Part shown: piece after piece, positions 34,145 through 43,802 of the stretch
Layout of the letters: each line of letters begins with the position of its first letter
Position numbering within the stretch: the first letter of the stretch is position 1
DNA from: JAPPLB01 sp965218555
Lineage (GTDB): Bacteria; Acidobacteriota; Terriglobia; Bryobacterales; UBA6623
Assembly (NCBI GenBank): GCA_965218555.1
Contig: OZ244625.1
Coordinates: 3,100,001 to 3,164,000, forward strand
Direction of reading: 5' to 3'
Length of the DNA stretch: 64,000 nt
The notes under the pieces: generated by a model
Database searches by the model: none
What the model was told of the DNA's origin: nothing
Seen by the model: only the letters and a program-made list of their open reading frames with translations
Translations under genes and position numbers: made by a program

Positions 34145-35632
34145 CTACCTGCTCACCGCACTCAAGTGCTGATGCAAAGCCACACCCGAGATCCCCAGGA
34201 AGAAGACGAACGCCCCGACCAACCCCAGTTGCATGTACCAGGGAAGCCGCAGCTCCCGCGGCATCAGCCTGCGGTTCACGAACAAGGTATGCAGCGCCGA
34301 CGTCCCCAGCCCCACGTTCCCGCAAACGCTGCTGACAATCGCCAGCACCAACGGATTCGGCGTCAGCCGCAACGCCAGCATGCCCCAAAGACAATACGCC
34401 AGCAGCACGACGTAGTAGATGTTCTTGACTTCACGGCCTTTCGACCGCAGCCGTCCCGACGCACTCCAAAGAACATCCGTCCATCTCCGCACAATTCCGT
34501 CAAGCGTCTGGATGAAGCCGATACCCAAGACCACAAAACCGCACAGCAAGGTCAGAAACCAGAACACATCGCCGTGCCGGTCCGCAATACCCCGCGCCGT
34601 CATCGCCGCCGCCGCATGCCCCTCGACTTCCACGCCCGGCAGGAACTCCAGCGACAGCATCGACGGCAGCGCCATGCCGATCAAAGATCCCAGTGCCCAA
34701 ATCCAAAGCTGATCCCGCCGAATGTATCCCAGCCAGGCGTTCCAGCACTTCAGACTCTCCGGCGTTACGGCAAACACCTTTCCCACCGGCGATAGCGCAA
34801 TCTTCTTCCCGCCAATCAAGCTCGGGATCGCCCCGACAAGCGCTCCCATGCCCCAACCTTTGTCCCGCGCATAGTTCGAAAACAGCGTATTCGACAGCCC
34901 GCCCACGCCCGCCACCGCCGCGAATGCCGCCAGCGTTGCCCAATCCACTTCTCCCTCCGGCAGCATACCCACCTTGAAGAAGCCGCTGAAGACCGACCAC
35001 CACGTCTCGCCGCTCACCAGAAAAAGATCCACCATCAGCAGGAAGCCGAGCACGAAGATCACCTTCGCTGTCATGAACCGCTCGACCGCCGTGTAGACCT
35101 TCCCCCCGAAGATCAACGGGATGAAGCAACTCAAAAAAATCACATATCCCAGCACCCGCACCAGGGAATCGTCCTGTGGCCCCGGCAGCCGTCCCAACCA
35201 CGCCGCCGCCACCGGCACCGCCGCGTTCGACGCCACATACGGCCAGATATATCCAGAGTCAGCAATCAAATAGAAAACGATCCAGAACTTCGGGCCGGGG
35301 AACGTTCGCAGTAGCCCCACAAAGATCGGTTCGCCGGTGTACAGTGCGTAGCGCATCACCGACAGATTGAACACCACCTGGAAGGCCACGCTTACGGCGG
35401 CAATCCACATCACGATGCCGCCATAGCGCGCCGTCACGATCGGACCGAACATCCACTCCCCGCCGCCGATGGTCGCCCCTACCATCAGCAAACCGGGACC
35501 GATCAGCGTCCGCACCTGATGCAGCCGGAACCGCGGCGCCTCCGGCAACTCGCCCCGATCCCACTCCGGCAGATACCGAGCCGCCGCCGCTGCTCTGTCT
35601 CGCTCGCCCCGTTCCGTCAAGGCCGCAAGCAT
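34145..35632 (-). CDS. Nramp-family divalent metal transporter-like protein
   Basis: 495 residues with about eleven membrane segments. GPGLLMVGATIGGGEWMFGP near residue 49 corresponds to the TM1 region of Nramp (usually GPGxxxxxxxxDPGN), but the metal-binding DPGN is replaced by GGGEW. The rest (NLSVMRYALYTGEPIF, AVERFMTAKVIFVLGF) fits the divergent Nramp-like group seen in Acidobacteria and Planctomycetes. Transport of a substrate other than Mn/Fe is therefore possible. It is convergent with the PAP2 gene. Confidence 0.78.
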   Translation of the reverse strand: MLAALTERGERDRAAAAARYLPEWDRGELPEAPRFRLHQVRTLIGPGLLMVGATIGGGEWMFGPIVTARYGGIVMWIAAVSVAFQVVFNLSVMRYALYTGEPIFVGLLRTFPGPKFWIVFYLIADSGYIWPYVASNAAVPVAAAWLGRLPGPQDDSLVRVLGYVIFLSCFIPLIFGGKVYTAVERFMTAKVIFVLGFLLMVDLFLVSGETWWSVFSGFFKVGMLPEGEVDWATLAAFAAVAGVGGLSNTLFSNYARDKGWGMGALVGAIPSLIGGKKIALSPVGKVFAVTPESLKCWNAWLGYIRRDQLWIWALGSLIGMALPSMLSLEFLPGVEVEGHAAAAMTARGIADRHGDVFWFLTLLCGFVVLGIGFIQTLDGIVRRWTDVLWSASGRLRSKGREVKNIYYVVLLAYCLWGMLALRLTPNPLVLAIVSSVCGNVGLGTSALHTLFVNRRLMPRELRLPWYMQLGLVGAFVFFLGISGVALHQHLSAVSR

Positions 35633-35935
35633 ACCAGAACCCGGAGTGAACCGACCACTGGTAGGGCAAACTCCCTCTCGCTGGTCGCGGCGCCCCGCTG
35701 AGTGGAATCAGGACTTCTGTCAAGCTCCCTCCAACGCCGCCTCTCCGGCTTGGCTCAGTTGCCGTCCCGGTCCACGGTGTGACCCTTCTCGCGGTCCGAT
35801 GCCGTTGAGGTGCGGCGTCGGCATTGCATGGCGAAACACACCGGTTTCGTTGGATCCATCTGCATTCCCATCCTCCACGACAGCCCACCCGAACCGATAT
35901 CATTGAACCCAGTCCAACACCCCTGCAGGAAAACC

Positions 35936-37213
35936 ATGCCCATTCCAACCCGCCGCCGCAACTTCCTGAAACTTTTGGGAGCCCTCCCGCTACTCGGCCT
36001 CATCGCCTTCGACGACCTCAAGCGCAAAGCCTTCGCCGCCGCCGGCCAATCCGCTGCCGACAACATCTACACCCGACTCGGGGTCAAGCCCCTCATTAAC
36101 GGACGCGGCGTCTGGACCTACCTGAGCGGCACCCTCGAACTGCCCGCCGTCCGCAAAGCCAAGCAGCAAGCCGCCCTGCACTATGTCGACATCTTCGAGC
36201 TGCAGCAGGCCGTAGGCAAACGCCTCGCCGAGCTCTCCAGCGCCGAATTCGGCATGGTGACCTCCGGCGCCGCGGGCGCCATGGCCGCCGCCACCGCCGC
36301 CTGCATCGCCGGCCCCGACCCGGCCCTTATTTGGCAGCTCCCCGACACCACCGGTCTCAAGCACGAAGTCGTCATGTTTCCCGGACGCAATGCCTTCGAC
36401 AGCGCCATCCGCCTCGCCGGCGGCAAACTCGTCATCGCCCCCACCCTCGACGACGTCCGCCGATCCGTCAACCCCAATACCGCGATGATCTACACCACCC
36501 GCAGCGGCGAGCAACTCGAACAACTCGTCGCCATCGCGAAGGAAGTCAAGGTCCCGTTACTGCTCGACCAGGCCGCCGGCATTCCGCCCATCGACTCCAT
36601 CCGCGTCTACGCCAAGATGGGAGTCGACCTCTACACCTTCTCCGGCGGCAAGGGCCTCCGCGGACCGCAGTGCAGCGGCCTCCTGTTCGGCCGTAAGGAC
36701 TTGATCGATGCCGCCCTCGCCAACTACAACCCCTGGGAGGGCTCCGTCTGCCGTCCCATGAAGGTCGGTAAGGAAGAGATCATGGGCTGCCTCGCCGCCG
36801 TCGAGTGGTGGCTCCAGGCCGATTTCGAAAAGCTCGAGAAGGAGTGGCTCGACCGCCTCGCCCGGATCAAGAAACTCGCGGAAAGCGTCCCCGGCGTCAG
36901 CGCCGAAATCTCCGAGCAATCCGACCCCTATCGCCCGCCCCGCGTGAGCCTCAGTTGGGACGAGAAGGCCTGGGACTTCACCATCGCCGACTGCGACCGG
37001 CAACTTCGTGACGGCAACCCCCGCATCGAAGTCCTCACGATCAGCAACAACCCGCCGTTGGTGCCGGCCGTCCGCCAAAAGGACCCCAAGCTCCCCGCTC
37101 GCCCCGACGAAATGCACATCGTCTCGATGACCCTGAGCCCCGGCGACGACCTCATCATCGGCAAGCGCCTGAGAGACATCCTGAGCAGCGCCCGCAAGGC
37201 CGCCAAGGCATGA
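35936..37213 (+). CDS. Exported (Tat-type) SelA-like PLP-dependent protein
   Basis: 425 residues from the ATG at 35936, with AGGA five bases upstream. The N-terminus RRRNFLKLLGALPLLGLIAF is a Tat-like signal. The body is a fold-type I PLP enzyme of the SelA/D-glucosaminate-ammonia-lyase-like group: INGRGVWTYLSGTLELP, VTSGAAGAMAAATAACI, LLLDQAAGIPP, and TFSGGKGLRGPQ with the Lys that would bind PLP. Relatives make selenocysteinyl-tRNA or degrade amino sugars; a tRNA role is unlikely for an exported protein. No selenium gene is nearby. Confidence 0.82.
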   Translation: MPIPTRRRNFLKLLGALPLLGLIAFDDLKRKAFAAAGQSAADNIYTRLGVKPLINGRGVWTYLSGTLELPAVRKAKQQAALHYVDIFELQQAVGKRLAELSSAEFGMVTSGAAGAMAAATAACIAGPDPALIWQLPDTTGLKHEVVMFPGRNAFDSAIRLAGGKLVIAPTLDDVRRSVNPNTAMIYTTRSGEQLEQLVAIAKEVKVPLLLDQAAGIPPIDSIRVYAKMGVDLYTFSGGKGLRGPQCSGLLFGRKDLIDAALANYNPWEGSVCRPMKVGKEEIMGCLAAVEWWLQADFEKLEKEWLDRLARIKKLAESVPGVSAEISEQSDPYRPPRVSLSWDEKAWDFTIADCDRQLRDGNPRIEVLTISNNPPLVPAVRQKDPKLPARPDEMHIVSMTLSPGDDLIIGKRLRDILSSARKAAKA

Positions 37214-37460
37214 GTTTCCGTCGGCCGGTAACTGGGGACGGCGGCGCAGGTGTCAGCCGCCGCTCGGACCCCACCCTTCCAGATCCGTCCGGCCAATCCT
37301 CCGTCGGGACCACTCACGCATCACCGTCTTTCCCTCTGCCGAATTCACGAATCACGACGACCCGCAGTTCCATCCACCCCCAGGCAGCGGCCGAACTTGA
37401 TGTCCATCCGGGTCCGCGGTCGGGGAGTGCGCTCATTGCAGAATGAGCGCGCTGCCGCTA
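37214..37460. other. Intergenic region before DUF1501 gene
   Basis: About 250 bp with no supported gene. A promoter for the following gene lies at its right end. Short frames on both strands show no conserved character. Confidence 0.4.
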
Positions 37461-37488
37461 TTGCCGTTGCGTGCAACTCGCGTATAAT
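37461..37488 (+). promoter_or_regulatory. Sigma-70-type promoter for the DUF1501 gene
   Basis: TTGCCG (37461-37466) and a perfect TATAAT (37483-37488) are separated by 16 bp, 35 bp before the start codon. The ribosome-binding site AGGGGAGG (37510-37517) follows at good spacing. Confidence 0.6.
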
Positions 37489-37523
37489 ACCTGTCAGTAA
37501 CCTTTGGTCAGGGGAGGTCTCAC

Positions 37524-38984
37524 ATGCTGAACATTCCGGGACGTTGGTCGGTACGTAATTGTGACGGCGCAAGTCGCCGCGACTTCATGCAGGTTGGTTC
37601 GCTCGGCCTGCTCGGTATGACGCTCTCGCAGGTCTTCGAGCTGCAGGACCGCGTGCGGGCGGCTGCTGTCCCGCCTCGCTTCGAGGGCGCAGGCGGTTTC
37701 GGCCGCGCCAAGTCCGTCATCATGCTGTTCCTCCAAGGCGGTCCGAGCCATATCGATATTTGGGACCCCAAGCCCGACGCGCCGTCGAACATTCGAGGCG
37801 AATTCAAACCGATTAAATCGAAGGTCCCCGGCATCTGGCTCAGTGAGACGATGCCGAAGCTCGCCGAATCTATCGACAAGTGCACGCTCATCCGCTCGAT
37901 GAGCTACACGCCGAAGGGCCTGTTCAACCATACCGCCGCCATCTATCAGATGCTCACCGGCTATCCGCCTGACAAAGTGTCGCCGTCGGGTCAGCTCGAG
38001 CCGCCGTCGCCGATCGACTTCCCCACGGCCGGCTCGTGGATCAGCAAGATGATGCCGCCGACCGAGCCCGTGCTGCCGTTCGTCGAGATGCCGCGGCCGC
38101 TGCAGGAATCGAGCGTCATCGGCAAAGGCGGCGCTGCCGGCTTCATCGGCAAGGCGTACGATCCCTACCGCCTCTACCAGGACCCGAACAAACCCATCAA
38201 GCTCGACGACCTCGCGCTGCGCAAAGAAACGCCGCCCGAGCGCCTGCAGAACCGCTTCGAGCTGCTCAAAGGCATCAACGAGTCCATGCCCGATCTCGAA
38301 AAGGCCGTCGCGAACACGGCGCTTGACACCTACTACGAGAAGGCCTTCGATCTGGTGCTCTCCGGCAAAGCGCGCGACGCGTTCGACCTGTCGAAAGAAC
38401 CGGACAAGATGCGTGAGCGCTACGGACGGACGACCTTCGGCCAGGGCGCTTTGATGGCGCGGCGGCTCATCGAAGCCGGCACCCGCTTCGTGCAAGTCAA
38501 CTGGCCGTCGGTCGCCAACGGCAACCCGGAAACGACCGCTTGGGATACGCATGCTTCGAACTTCGGGCCGCTGAAGAACTTGCACTGCCCCGTCCTCGAC
38601 CAGACCCTGAGCGCGCTGCTCGGCGACATGACCGAGCGCGGACTGCTCGACGACACTCTCGTCGTCGCCGTTGGGGAATTCGGCCGCTCGCCGCGCCTCG
38701 GCGTCAGTACCTCGGGCAACTCGAACTCCCCGGACGGCCGCGATCACTGGCCCTATTGCTATACGGCGATGGTCGCCGGCGCAGGCATTCCCGGCGGACG
38801 GCTTTATGGCGAGTCCGATGAGACGGCATCCTCACCCAGGGACAAGCCGGTCCATCCGAACGACCTGCTGGCCACCGTCTACTACGCCCTCGGCATCAAC
38901 CCCAACATGGAAATCCACAACCACCTCAACCAGCCGCGCGAGTTGGTCAAGGGCAAGGCAGTTACGGATCTGTTCGTGGGCTAG
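37524..38984 (+). CDS. DUF1501 family exported protein
   Basis: 486 residues. The N-terminal SRRDFMQVGSLGLLGMTLS is a twin-arginine-type signal. Family features include VIMLFLQGGPSHIDIWDPKP, RYGRTTFGQGALMARRLIEAG, TAWDTHASNFGPLK and VAVGEFGRSPRLG, with GRDHWPYCYTAMVAGAG near the C-terminus. DUF1501 proteins are sulfatase/alkaline-phosphatase-fold proteins with an undefined role, common in Acidobacteria and Planctomycetes, often beside DUF1549/DUF1553 genes. No such partner is here. A good promoter and ribosome-binding site precede it. Confidence 0.92.
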   Translation: MLNIPGRWSVRNCDGASRRDFMQVGSLGLLGMTLSQVFELQDRVRAAAVPPRFEGAGGFGRAKSVIMLFLQGGPSHIDIWDPKPDAPSNIRGEFKPIKSKVPGIWLSETMPKLAESIDKCTLIRSMSYTPKGLFNHTAAIYQMLTGYPPDKVSPSGQLEPPSPIDFPTAGSWISKMMPPTEPVLPFVEMPRPLQESSVIGKGGAAGFIGKAYDPYRLYQDPNKPIKLDDLALRKETPPERLQNRFELLKGINESMPDLEKAVANTALDTYYEKAFDLVLSGKARDAFDLSKEPDKMRERYGRTTFGQGALMARRLIEAGTRFVQVNWPSVANGNPETTAWDTHASNFGPLKNLHCPVLDQTLSALLGDMTERGLLDDTLVVAVGEFGRSPRLGVSTSGNSNSPDGRDHWPYCYTAMVAGAGIPGGRLYGESDETASSPRDKPVHPNDLLATVYYALGINPNMEIHNHLNQPRELVKGKAVTDLFVG

Positions 38985-39164
38985 TTCGCTACCCGCTATT
39001 GCTCGCTATTTCCCGGCTCGCTGGTTGCCGCAAATCAAGAGTCCCCGCGCAGTCGGGTTGGTCCGTTGGAGGGAAAGCCGACAGGCAGGCTGTCTGTTCG
39101 CACTCCGGACTCTTCACAGACAACTTCACAGTTCGGCCGAGATAGCGGGTCCGGCGACGATCGA

Positions 39165-41216
39165 CTAAGGCCGCTGTTGTCCGCTTGTCGGCCCCGGATT
39201 GGGCTTCATCAAGTAATCCCAATGGCGTGCGGCGTGTTTGACGATGGCGGGCAGGTCCTTGCCCAGCAAGTAGCCGTCTTCGATCAACCTGATGCCGGCG
39301 TCGGCAACGAGGCCGAGATACTCTTCGCGGCTCTTGTATCGCGCTTCGATCGACGGCCGGGGATCCCCATTCGTCTCGCGCTCGGACTCGGTTCTGGCGA
39401 ACGGAATGTAAGAGCCTTGCATGCTGGATATTTCGTCCGTGGGACCGGACTTCTCGTTGAACAGGTTCCAGCCTGCAAACGTAGCAAGCGGCACTTCTTG
39501 CTCGGGCATACGCACACCGGCGATCTCGTTGCCGTCGCGGTCCACCGCCGAGACGAGAATCGGGAATGCCTTCCCGATATCCGGCGGCTCCTTCGAGACG
39601 AAGCCCCGGCTGTAGAACATCGGACCGTAGTCGGCGCGATAGGCTTTGTGGACGCGGCTCGAGAAACCGACGCCGGGAATCTTTGGGAACATCAGGTCGT
39701 CCGCGCGCACCAGGGTCTCGTCCTTGCGCAGAGGGTATTGGCTCGGCGGCGGTTCTCCATCGTCCGCCGCCCATCTCTTCATGGCCTTCAGCAGCGCTCG
39801 CATCGACCACCGAAAGTCCATGGGATTGCTGAGCTGCTGTCCCATGGTAACTCTCGGTGGAAATCCGGCCGGCCCGTGCTGCGTCCCGGAAAACATATAG
39901 ATCCGGACGTTGTCATAGAGTGCGATGTCTTCCTTGCCGTCGATGGTCGTGTGAATCAATGAGGCCACCCTCCCCCAATATTCGTAGGAAGAGTTGGTGT
40001 AGAAGACCTTGGGCCAGAACTTCCGCGCGAGACGATGGGTGAGAATGCCGTCTCGCAAGCCTGTTTCCGGATCGTGTTGCTCGACATCGGTAAACGGGAA
40101 GATGTCGGTCGGATAGAAGAAATTCATGAAGGGATGCGCATCGCGCGACGGCTGGGCGAAACGATGGTTGAAGCTGCCGCGGCCACCCCCGGCAACGTGT
40201 GAGATGAGGCCGTCGAAGACGATCCGATGTTTCTCGTCCTCGTTGAAACCGTAGTAGAGAAACGTGCGAAGGAACCGGCCGCTCTGGGAAACGCCGAAGC
40301 CGAGTGCGCGGCTGAGCGCGTCGGCCGGGATCGAGAGATCGTCATCCCCTTCGTATTTGAGGTGAGAAACAAAGTCGCGGATGGCCGTCGGCCCGAGGCC
40401 GACGAGCGGGGGATTCTCCGATACGTAGACCACTTCATAGATCTTGCCCGGCTCGAAACCGCCTTCGAGATGCACGCGGCCCTTGTCAGCCACAACCCGG
40501 CCTTTTTCCATGCGGCCGAACTTCCATTGCGAGCGGGGTATGAGGCGGCGCTTTGATTCGACCCGGTCCCGTACGGTCATTGCGGTTTCGGGCGCATCGG
40601 GATCGGCAACCGGATAGGGAATGTGATTGCGGTCCGACAGCAGGCGATCGTAAACGCGGTCTTGGACGACAAAGTCACTGCGAACAAGGCCGCGGATCGG
40701 CGCACCGTCTTGCTTCGCGATCGGCGTATGCAGACGCATCCGATCGGGTTCTTCGGGAACGTCGAACTGCCAGCCGAGCCATAGCAGAGTGAAACCCTCT
40801 TCGAGCAGGAAGCCATCACCAAAGTGTTCTGCTTCTGAAGGGCTGCGACTCCCCTGGGCGGAGTTGAAAAACCGGAGCATGCCCTTGTTACCACGATTCG
40901 ACACCTCGTACAGGACCGTTCCGTTGCCCCGGTCGGCTTGAAGAGGTTTGAGTAAGAAGAACTCGGAGGAGAACTCAACCTCGCCCTTGCTATTGGTGGT
41001 TGCGAGGTCGATGTCGGTGATGATGCGGTTCGCCGAGTTGCTCGGGTCCACAGCGAAGAAAACCTTGCCGGTGAGCTTTTCATAAGGGCCCGCCAAGCCG
41101 AAAGACCTGCCCTTGACCAGGGTCTCGGTGCTCTCGACTTCAACGCGGACGACCCGCGAGAAAGCGCTGGAGACAGTTACGAGGGCAAGCAGAACAATGA
41201 GAAACGATCTGGACAT
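39165..41216 (-). CDS. Exported alpha/beta hydrolase domain protein (Abhydrolase_10)
   Basis: 683 residues from the ATG at 41216, where a signal peptide begins (SFLIVLLALVTVSSAFS); the frame is open further upstream without coding look. Features are VLYEVSNRGNKGM, RLHTPIAKQDG, and FGVSQSGRFLRTFLYYGFN, whose SQSGR is the nucleophile elbow. HVAGGGRGSFNHRFAQP and GTQHGP supply possible catalytic residues. The family is large in Acidobacteria and secreted; substrates are undefined but probably esters. It is convergent with the DUF1501 gene and lies 146 bp downstream of rhaM. Confidence 0.85.
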   Translation of the reverse strand: MSRSFLIVLLALVTVSSAFSRVVRVEVESTETLVKGRSFGLAGPYEKLTGKVFFAVDPSNSANRIITDIDLATTNSKGEVEFSSEFFLLKPLQADRGNGTVLYEVSNRGNKGMLRFFNSAQGSRSPSEAEHFGDGFLLEEGFTLLWLGWQFDVPEEPDRMRLHTPIAKQDGAPIRGLVRSDFVVQDRVYDRLLSDRNHIPYPVADPDAPETAMTVRDRVESKRRLIPRSQWKFGRMEKGRVVADKGRVHLEGGFEPGKIYEVVYVSENPPLVGLGPTAIRDFVSHLKYEGDDDLSIPADALSRALGFGVSQSGRFLRTFLYYGFNEDEKHRIVFDGLISHVAGGGRGSFNHRFAQPSRDAHPFMNFFYPTDIFPFTDVEQHDPETGLRDGILTHRLARKFWPKVFYTNSSYEYWGRVASLIHTTIDGKEDIALYDNVRIYMFSGTQHGPAGFPPRVTMGQQLSNPMDFRWSMRALLKAMKRWAADDGEPPPSQYPLRKDETLVRADDLMFPKIPGVGFSSRVHKAYRADYGPMFYSRGFVSKEPPDIGKAFPILVSAVDRDGNEIAGVRMPEQEVPLATFAGWNLFNEKSGPTDEISSMQGSYIPFARTESERETNGDPRPSIEARYKSREEYLGLVADAGIRLIEDGYLLGKDLPAIVKHAARHWDYLMKPNPGPTSGQQRP

Positions 41217-41362
41217 GCGCCCATTAAACGACCTCGCCCCTAACGAGTCAAGCGGGAAATCCGCAGCCTCGCAGGGGGTTAGTCCGGGCGCCGGCGGCGC
41301 GTTGCGCGGGTCCCAGGCTTCTTGGTTGGCGCCGAATCGGCGAAATGAGCCAGAAAGGCCGG

Positions 41363-41686
41363 CTAGTCGGTGTGAAAGACTTCCTCCATTGAGGCCCACC
41401 ATTCTCCTTTTTCGCGGGTGGGCAGGGGGTCCTGCATTGGTTCCATGATGTCCCACCACTCGCGCATTTTCGGTTGACGGGCCATCTTGGCGCTATCTGC
41501 AGCGAAGTTGTCGCCGATGTATTCGTAGTAAGCGAAGAGGTAGCCGTCCTTCAAGTAGATGGAATAGTTGCGGATGTTGCACTCTTGGATGATTTCGAGA
41601 ATCTCGGGCCAGACGGCTTCGTGGTAGCGACGGTACTCCTGTTCTCTTTCGGGCCGAACTCGCAACACCGATCCATAACGTTTCAT
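41363..41686 (-). CDS. rhaM: L-rhamnose mutarotase
   Basis: 107 residues, the normal RhaM size. RYHEAVWPEI includes the conserved active-site His, and SIYLKDGYLFAYYEY plus KMREWWDIMEPMQ supply the Tyr and paired Trp residues that bind the pyranose ring. It interconverts alpha and beta anomers of L-rhamnose in the cytoplasm. GGAG lies in the upstream 15 bases. No other rha gene is adjacent, so it is detached from a rhamnose operon here. Confidence 0.92.
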   Translation of the reverse strand: MKRYGSVLRVRPEREQEYRRYHEAVWPEILEIIQECNIRNYSIYLKDGYLFAYYEYIGDNFAADSAKMARQPKMREWWDIMEPMQDPLPTREKGEWWASMEEVFHTD

Positions 41687-42078
41687 TGACGCACTCCGTG
41701 CTCCAGCGTGTCGCCGGCGCAGTGGGCGGTCGGCGAAGGATTCATCCTAACAAGCTGATGTAGGGCGACCCTTCCGCTATGTCCGGGACGGTCACGGGCT
41801 AGAATTGTCCCGACGGCGGCCTTCAAGGCTTGAGCCCGCGACTGAAGCCGCGGGACTGGAATCTTATGGCCCCGGGGCGTTGCGGGGCGCATTCTGGTGT
41901 GCCCCTACCCCCTCACGGCGCGGCACATCGCGCGGCGTGGAGCGGGGTGGCGAGGCACATCGCCGAGACGGCGCCGGCCCATGCCGATAAAGCACACATC
42001 CGTGGACGGATTTGGGATTGATGATGTAGAGACGGTACGTAGTGGCTTACCATGCTGCAAAGAGGGATGGGAGGGAAG
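41687..42078. other. Intergenic region between rhaM and the aminotransferase
   Basis: Just under 400 bp. It is very GC-rich around 41860-41980 and holds no recognisable gene. GGGAGGGAAG at its right end is the ribosome-binding site of the aminotransferase gene. Confidence 0.4.
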
Positions 42079-43020
42079 ATGCGGGAACCGATTGTGTATC
42101 TAGGCGGCGGTTTTTCGCCGGCGTCTCAGGCGAAGGTGAACATCTACGATTTCGGGATTGTCCTTGGGGCTACGGTGACGGATCAGTTGCGGACGTTCCG
42201 CCACGAGCCTTTCCGTCTGGAGGAACACGTCGAGCGTTTTTTCGAGTCGGCGAAGTATGCTCGCCTCACGGTTCCGATTGGTACCGGCGAGACCATTGCC
42301 AGGACGAGGGAACTGATTCGGCACAACACGGAGTTGATCCCCGCCAGCGCCGACTTGGGCGTCGTCTACTTTCTGACGCCTGGAGAAAACCTGGGCTACG
42401 CCGGCAACGCGGCTGATTTCAAGCCGGGTGAACCGACGTTCTGCATTCATTCCTTTCCGCTTCCGTTCGCGGCGTTTCAGCGCTTCTTTATCGAGGGAGC
42501 GCATGTTGTGACGCCAAGTACGCGGCACGTTCCACCGCAGTGCCTCGATCAGAAGATCAAGCATCGCAGCCGCTTGCACTGGTGGATCGCGGAAAAGGAA
42601 GCGCAGTTGGTGGATCCGGATGCCGTCCCGCTGCTCCTGGATCTGGATGGGAACCTGACGGAGTGCAGTGGCGCGAATCTGCTTCTTGTCAAAAAGGGTG
42701 TTGTCTACTCACCCACGTCGGCGAACATGCTGCGAGGGGCGAGCAGGGAAGTGGTATCTGAGATTTGCGCGGATCTCGGGATCGGATTCGAGAGCCGCGA
42801 CCTGCAAGTGCATGACGCGATCAACGCCGATGAGATCTTTCTGGTTACGACGCCCTATTGCATGGCCCCTGTCACGCGCATCAACGGTCTTCCGGTCAGA
42901 GACGGAGAGGTTGGGGGAGCGATTTTCGAGCGCATTCTTACCGCCTGGGGCGAGAAGGTCGGACTCGACATTCGGGGTCAGGTTCTCGGCGCTGAAGCGC
43001 ATCAGGAGGGGGCGGCATGA
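42079..43020 (+). CDS. Class IV aminotransferase (branched-chain/D-amino-acid type)
   Basis: 313 residues from the ATG at 42079, five bases after GGGAGGGAAG; in-frame ATGs lie at 42052 and 42067. The fold-type IV pattern is clear: VNIYDFGIVLGATVTDQLRT in parts, HVERFFESAKYA, the PLP-lysine region CLDQKIKHRSR, DLDGNLTECSGANLLL, and GASREVVSEICADLGI. It would transaminate a branched-chain, D- or aryl amino acid, or act as a lyase like PabC. Its stop overlaps the next gene's start (ATGA), indicating coupled translation. Confidence 0.85.
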   Translation: MREPIVYLGGGFSPASQAKVNIYDFGIVLGATVTDQLRTFRHEPFRLEEHVERFFESAKYARLTVPIGTGETIARTRELIRHNTELIPASADLGVVYFLTPGENLGYAGNAADFKPGEPTFCIHSFPLPFAAFQRFFIEGAHVVTPSTRHVPPQCLDQKIKHRSRLHWWIAEKEAQLVDPDAVPLLLDLDGNLTECSGANLLLVKKGVVYSPTSANMLRGASREVVSEICADLGIGFESRDLQVHDAINADEIFLVTTPYCMAPVTRINGLPVRDGEVGGAIFERILTAWGEKVGLDIRGQVLGAEAHQEGAA

Positions 43021-43802
43021 TTCCGACGGAGAAGCTGTTTCGCCTGGATGGGAAGGTGGCACTGGTGACAGGGGGCGCCGGGCTCTACGGTAAACACATC
43101 GTGCGCGCCTTGGCCGAGGCGGGGGCGACGGTTGTGACGGCTTCCCGGGATGGAGAGGCCTGCCGGGCGTACGCCGAGGAGCTTCGGGAAGAAGGACTGC
43201 GTGCTGAAGGAGATCAATATGATCAAGCGTCGGAGGACTCGATTCGGCTCTTGCGGGATCGCCTGATCGAACGTCATGGACAGCTTGACGTGCTCTTCAA
43301 CAATTCGGTGGCGCGGGCCGGCGGAGGCCTGCTCGAAGTCACCGCCGAGCGTTGGCAGCAAGCCATGCGGGTCAATTCGACCGGCCTGTTACTGGCATGC
43401 CAAATCCTGTCCGAGCCGATGCGCGAGCGGCGGTCCGGATCGATCGTGAACATTGCCTCCATCTACGGCATGGTGGGGCCGGACTGGTCCATCTACGAAG
43501 GCACCACCATGTCGAACCCGATCGACTATCACTTCGCGAAGGGCGGGATGATCCAGATGACCCGCTACCTGGCGAGTTTCCTGGGGACCTACAACGTGAG
43601 GGTCAACGCGCTCTCTCCGGGCGGTCTGCAAACACCCGATCACAGCGACACGTTCGTCCGGCAATACAGCGCACGCACGCTGCTGGGACGAATGGCCGAC
43701 GAGGACGATATCAAAGGGCCCGCCGTGTTCCTGGCGTCGGATGCGTCGCGCTACATCACCGGCGCCAACATTCCGGTGGATGCCGGTTGGACAGCGATCT
43801 AG
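43017..43802 (+). CDS. SDR-family oxidoreductase, partner of the aminotransferase
   Basis: 261 residues. Cofactor loop VTGGAGLYGKHI, then FNNSVARAGG (NNAG variant), catalytic Ser in NIASIYG, YHFAKGG (Tyr-x3-Lys) and VDAGW near the C-terminus. The NNAG motif carries Ser in place of Ala-Gly, a mild variation. The start overlaps the aminotransferase stop by four bases, so the two are translated together and probably work on the same metabolite, for example oxidising an alcohol to the keto acid or aldehyde that is transaminated. This is an inference from context. Confidence 0.88.
   Translation: MIPTEKLFRLDGKVALVTGGAGLYGKHIVRALAEAGATVVTASRDGEACRAYAEELREEGLRAEGDQYDQASEDSIRLLRDRLIERHGQLDVLFNNSVARAGGGLLEVTAERWQQAMRVNSTGLLLACQILSEPMRERRSGSIVNIASIYGMVGPDWSIYEGTTMSNPIDYHFAKGGMIQMTRYLASFLGTYNVRVNALSPGGLQTPDHSDTFVRQYSARTLLGRMADEDDIKGPAVFLASDASRYITGANIPVDAGWTAI

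Noticed and set aside
37494..38747. 417-codon minus-strand frame
   Set aside because: It is antisense to the DUF1501 gene, which has a promoter, ribosome-binding site and family motifs.
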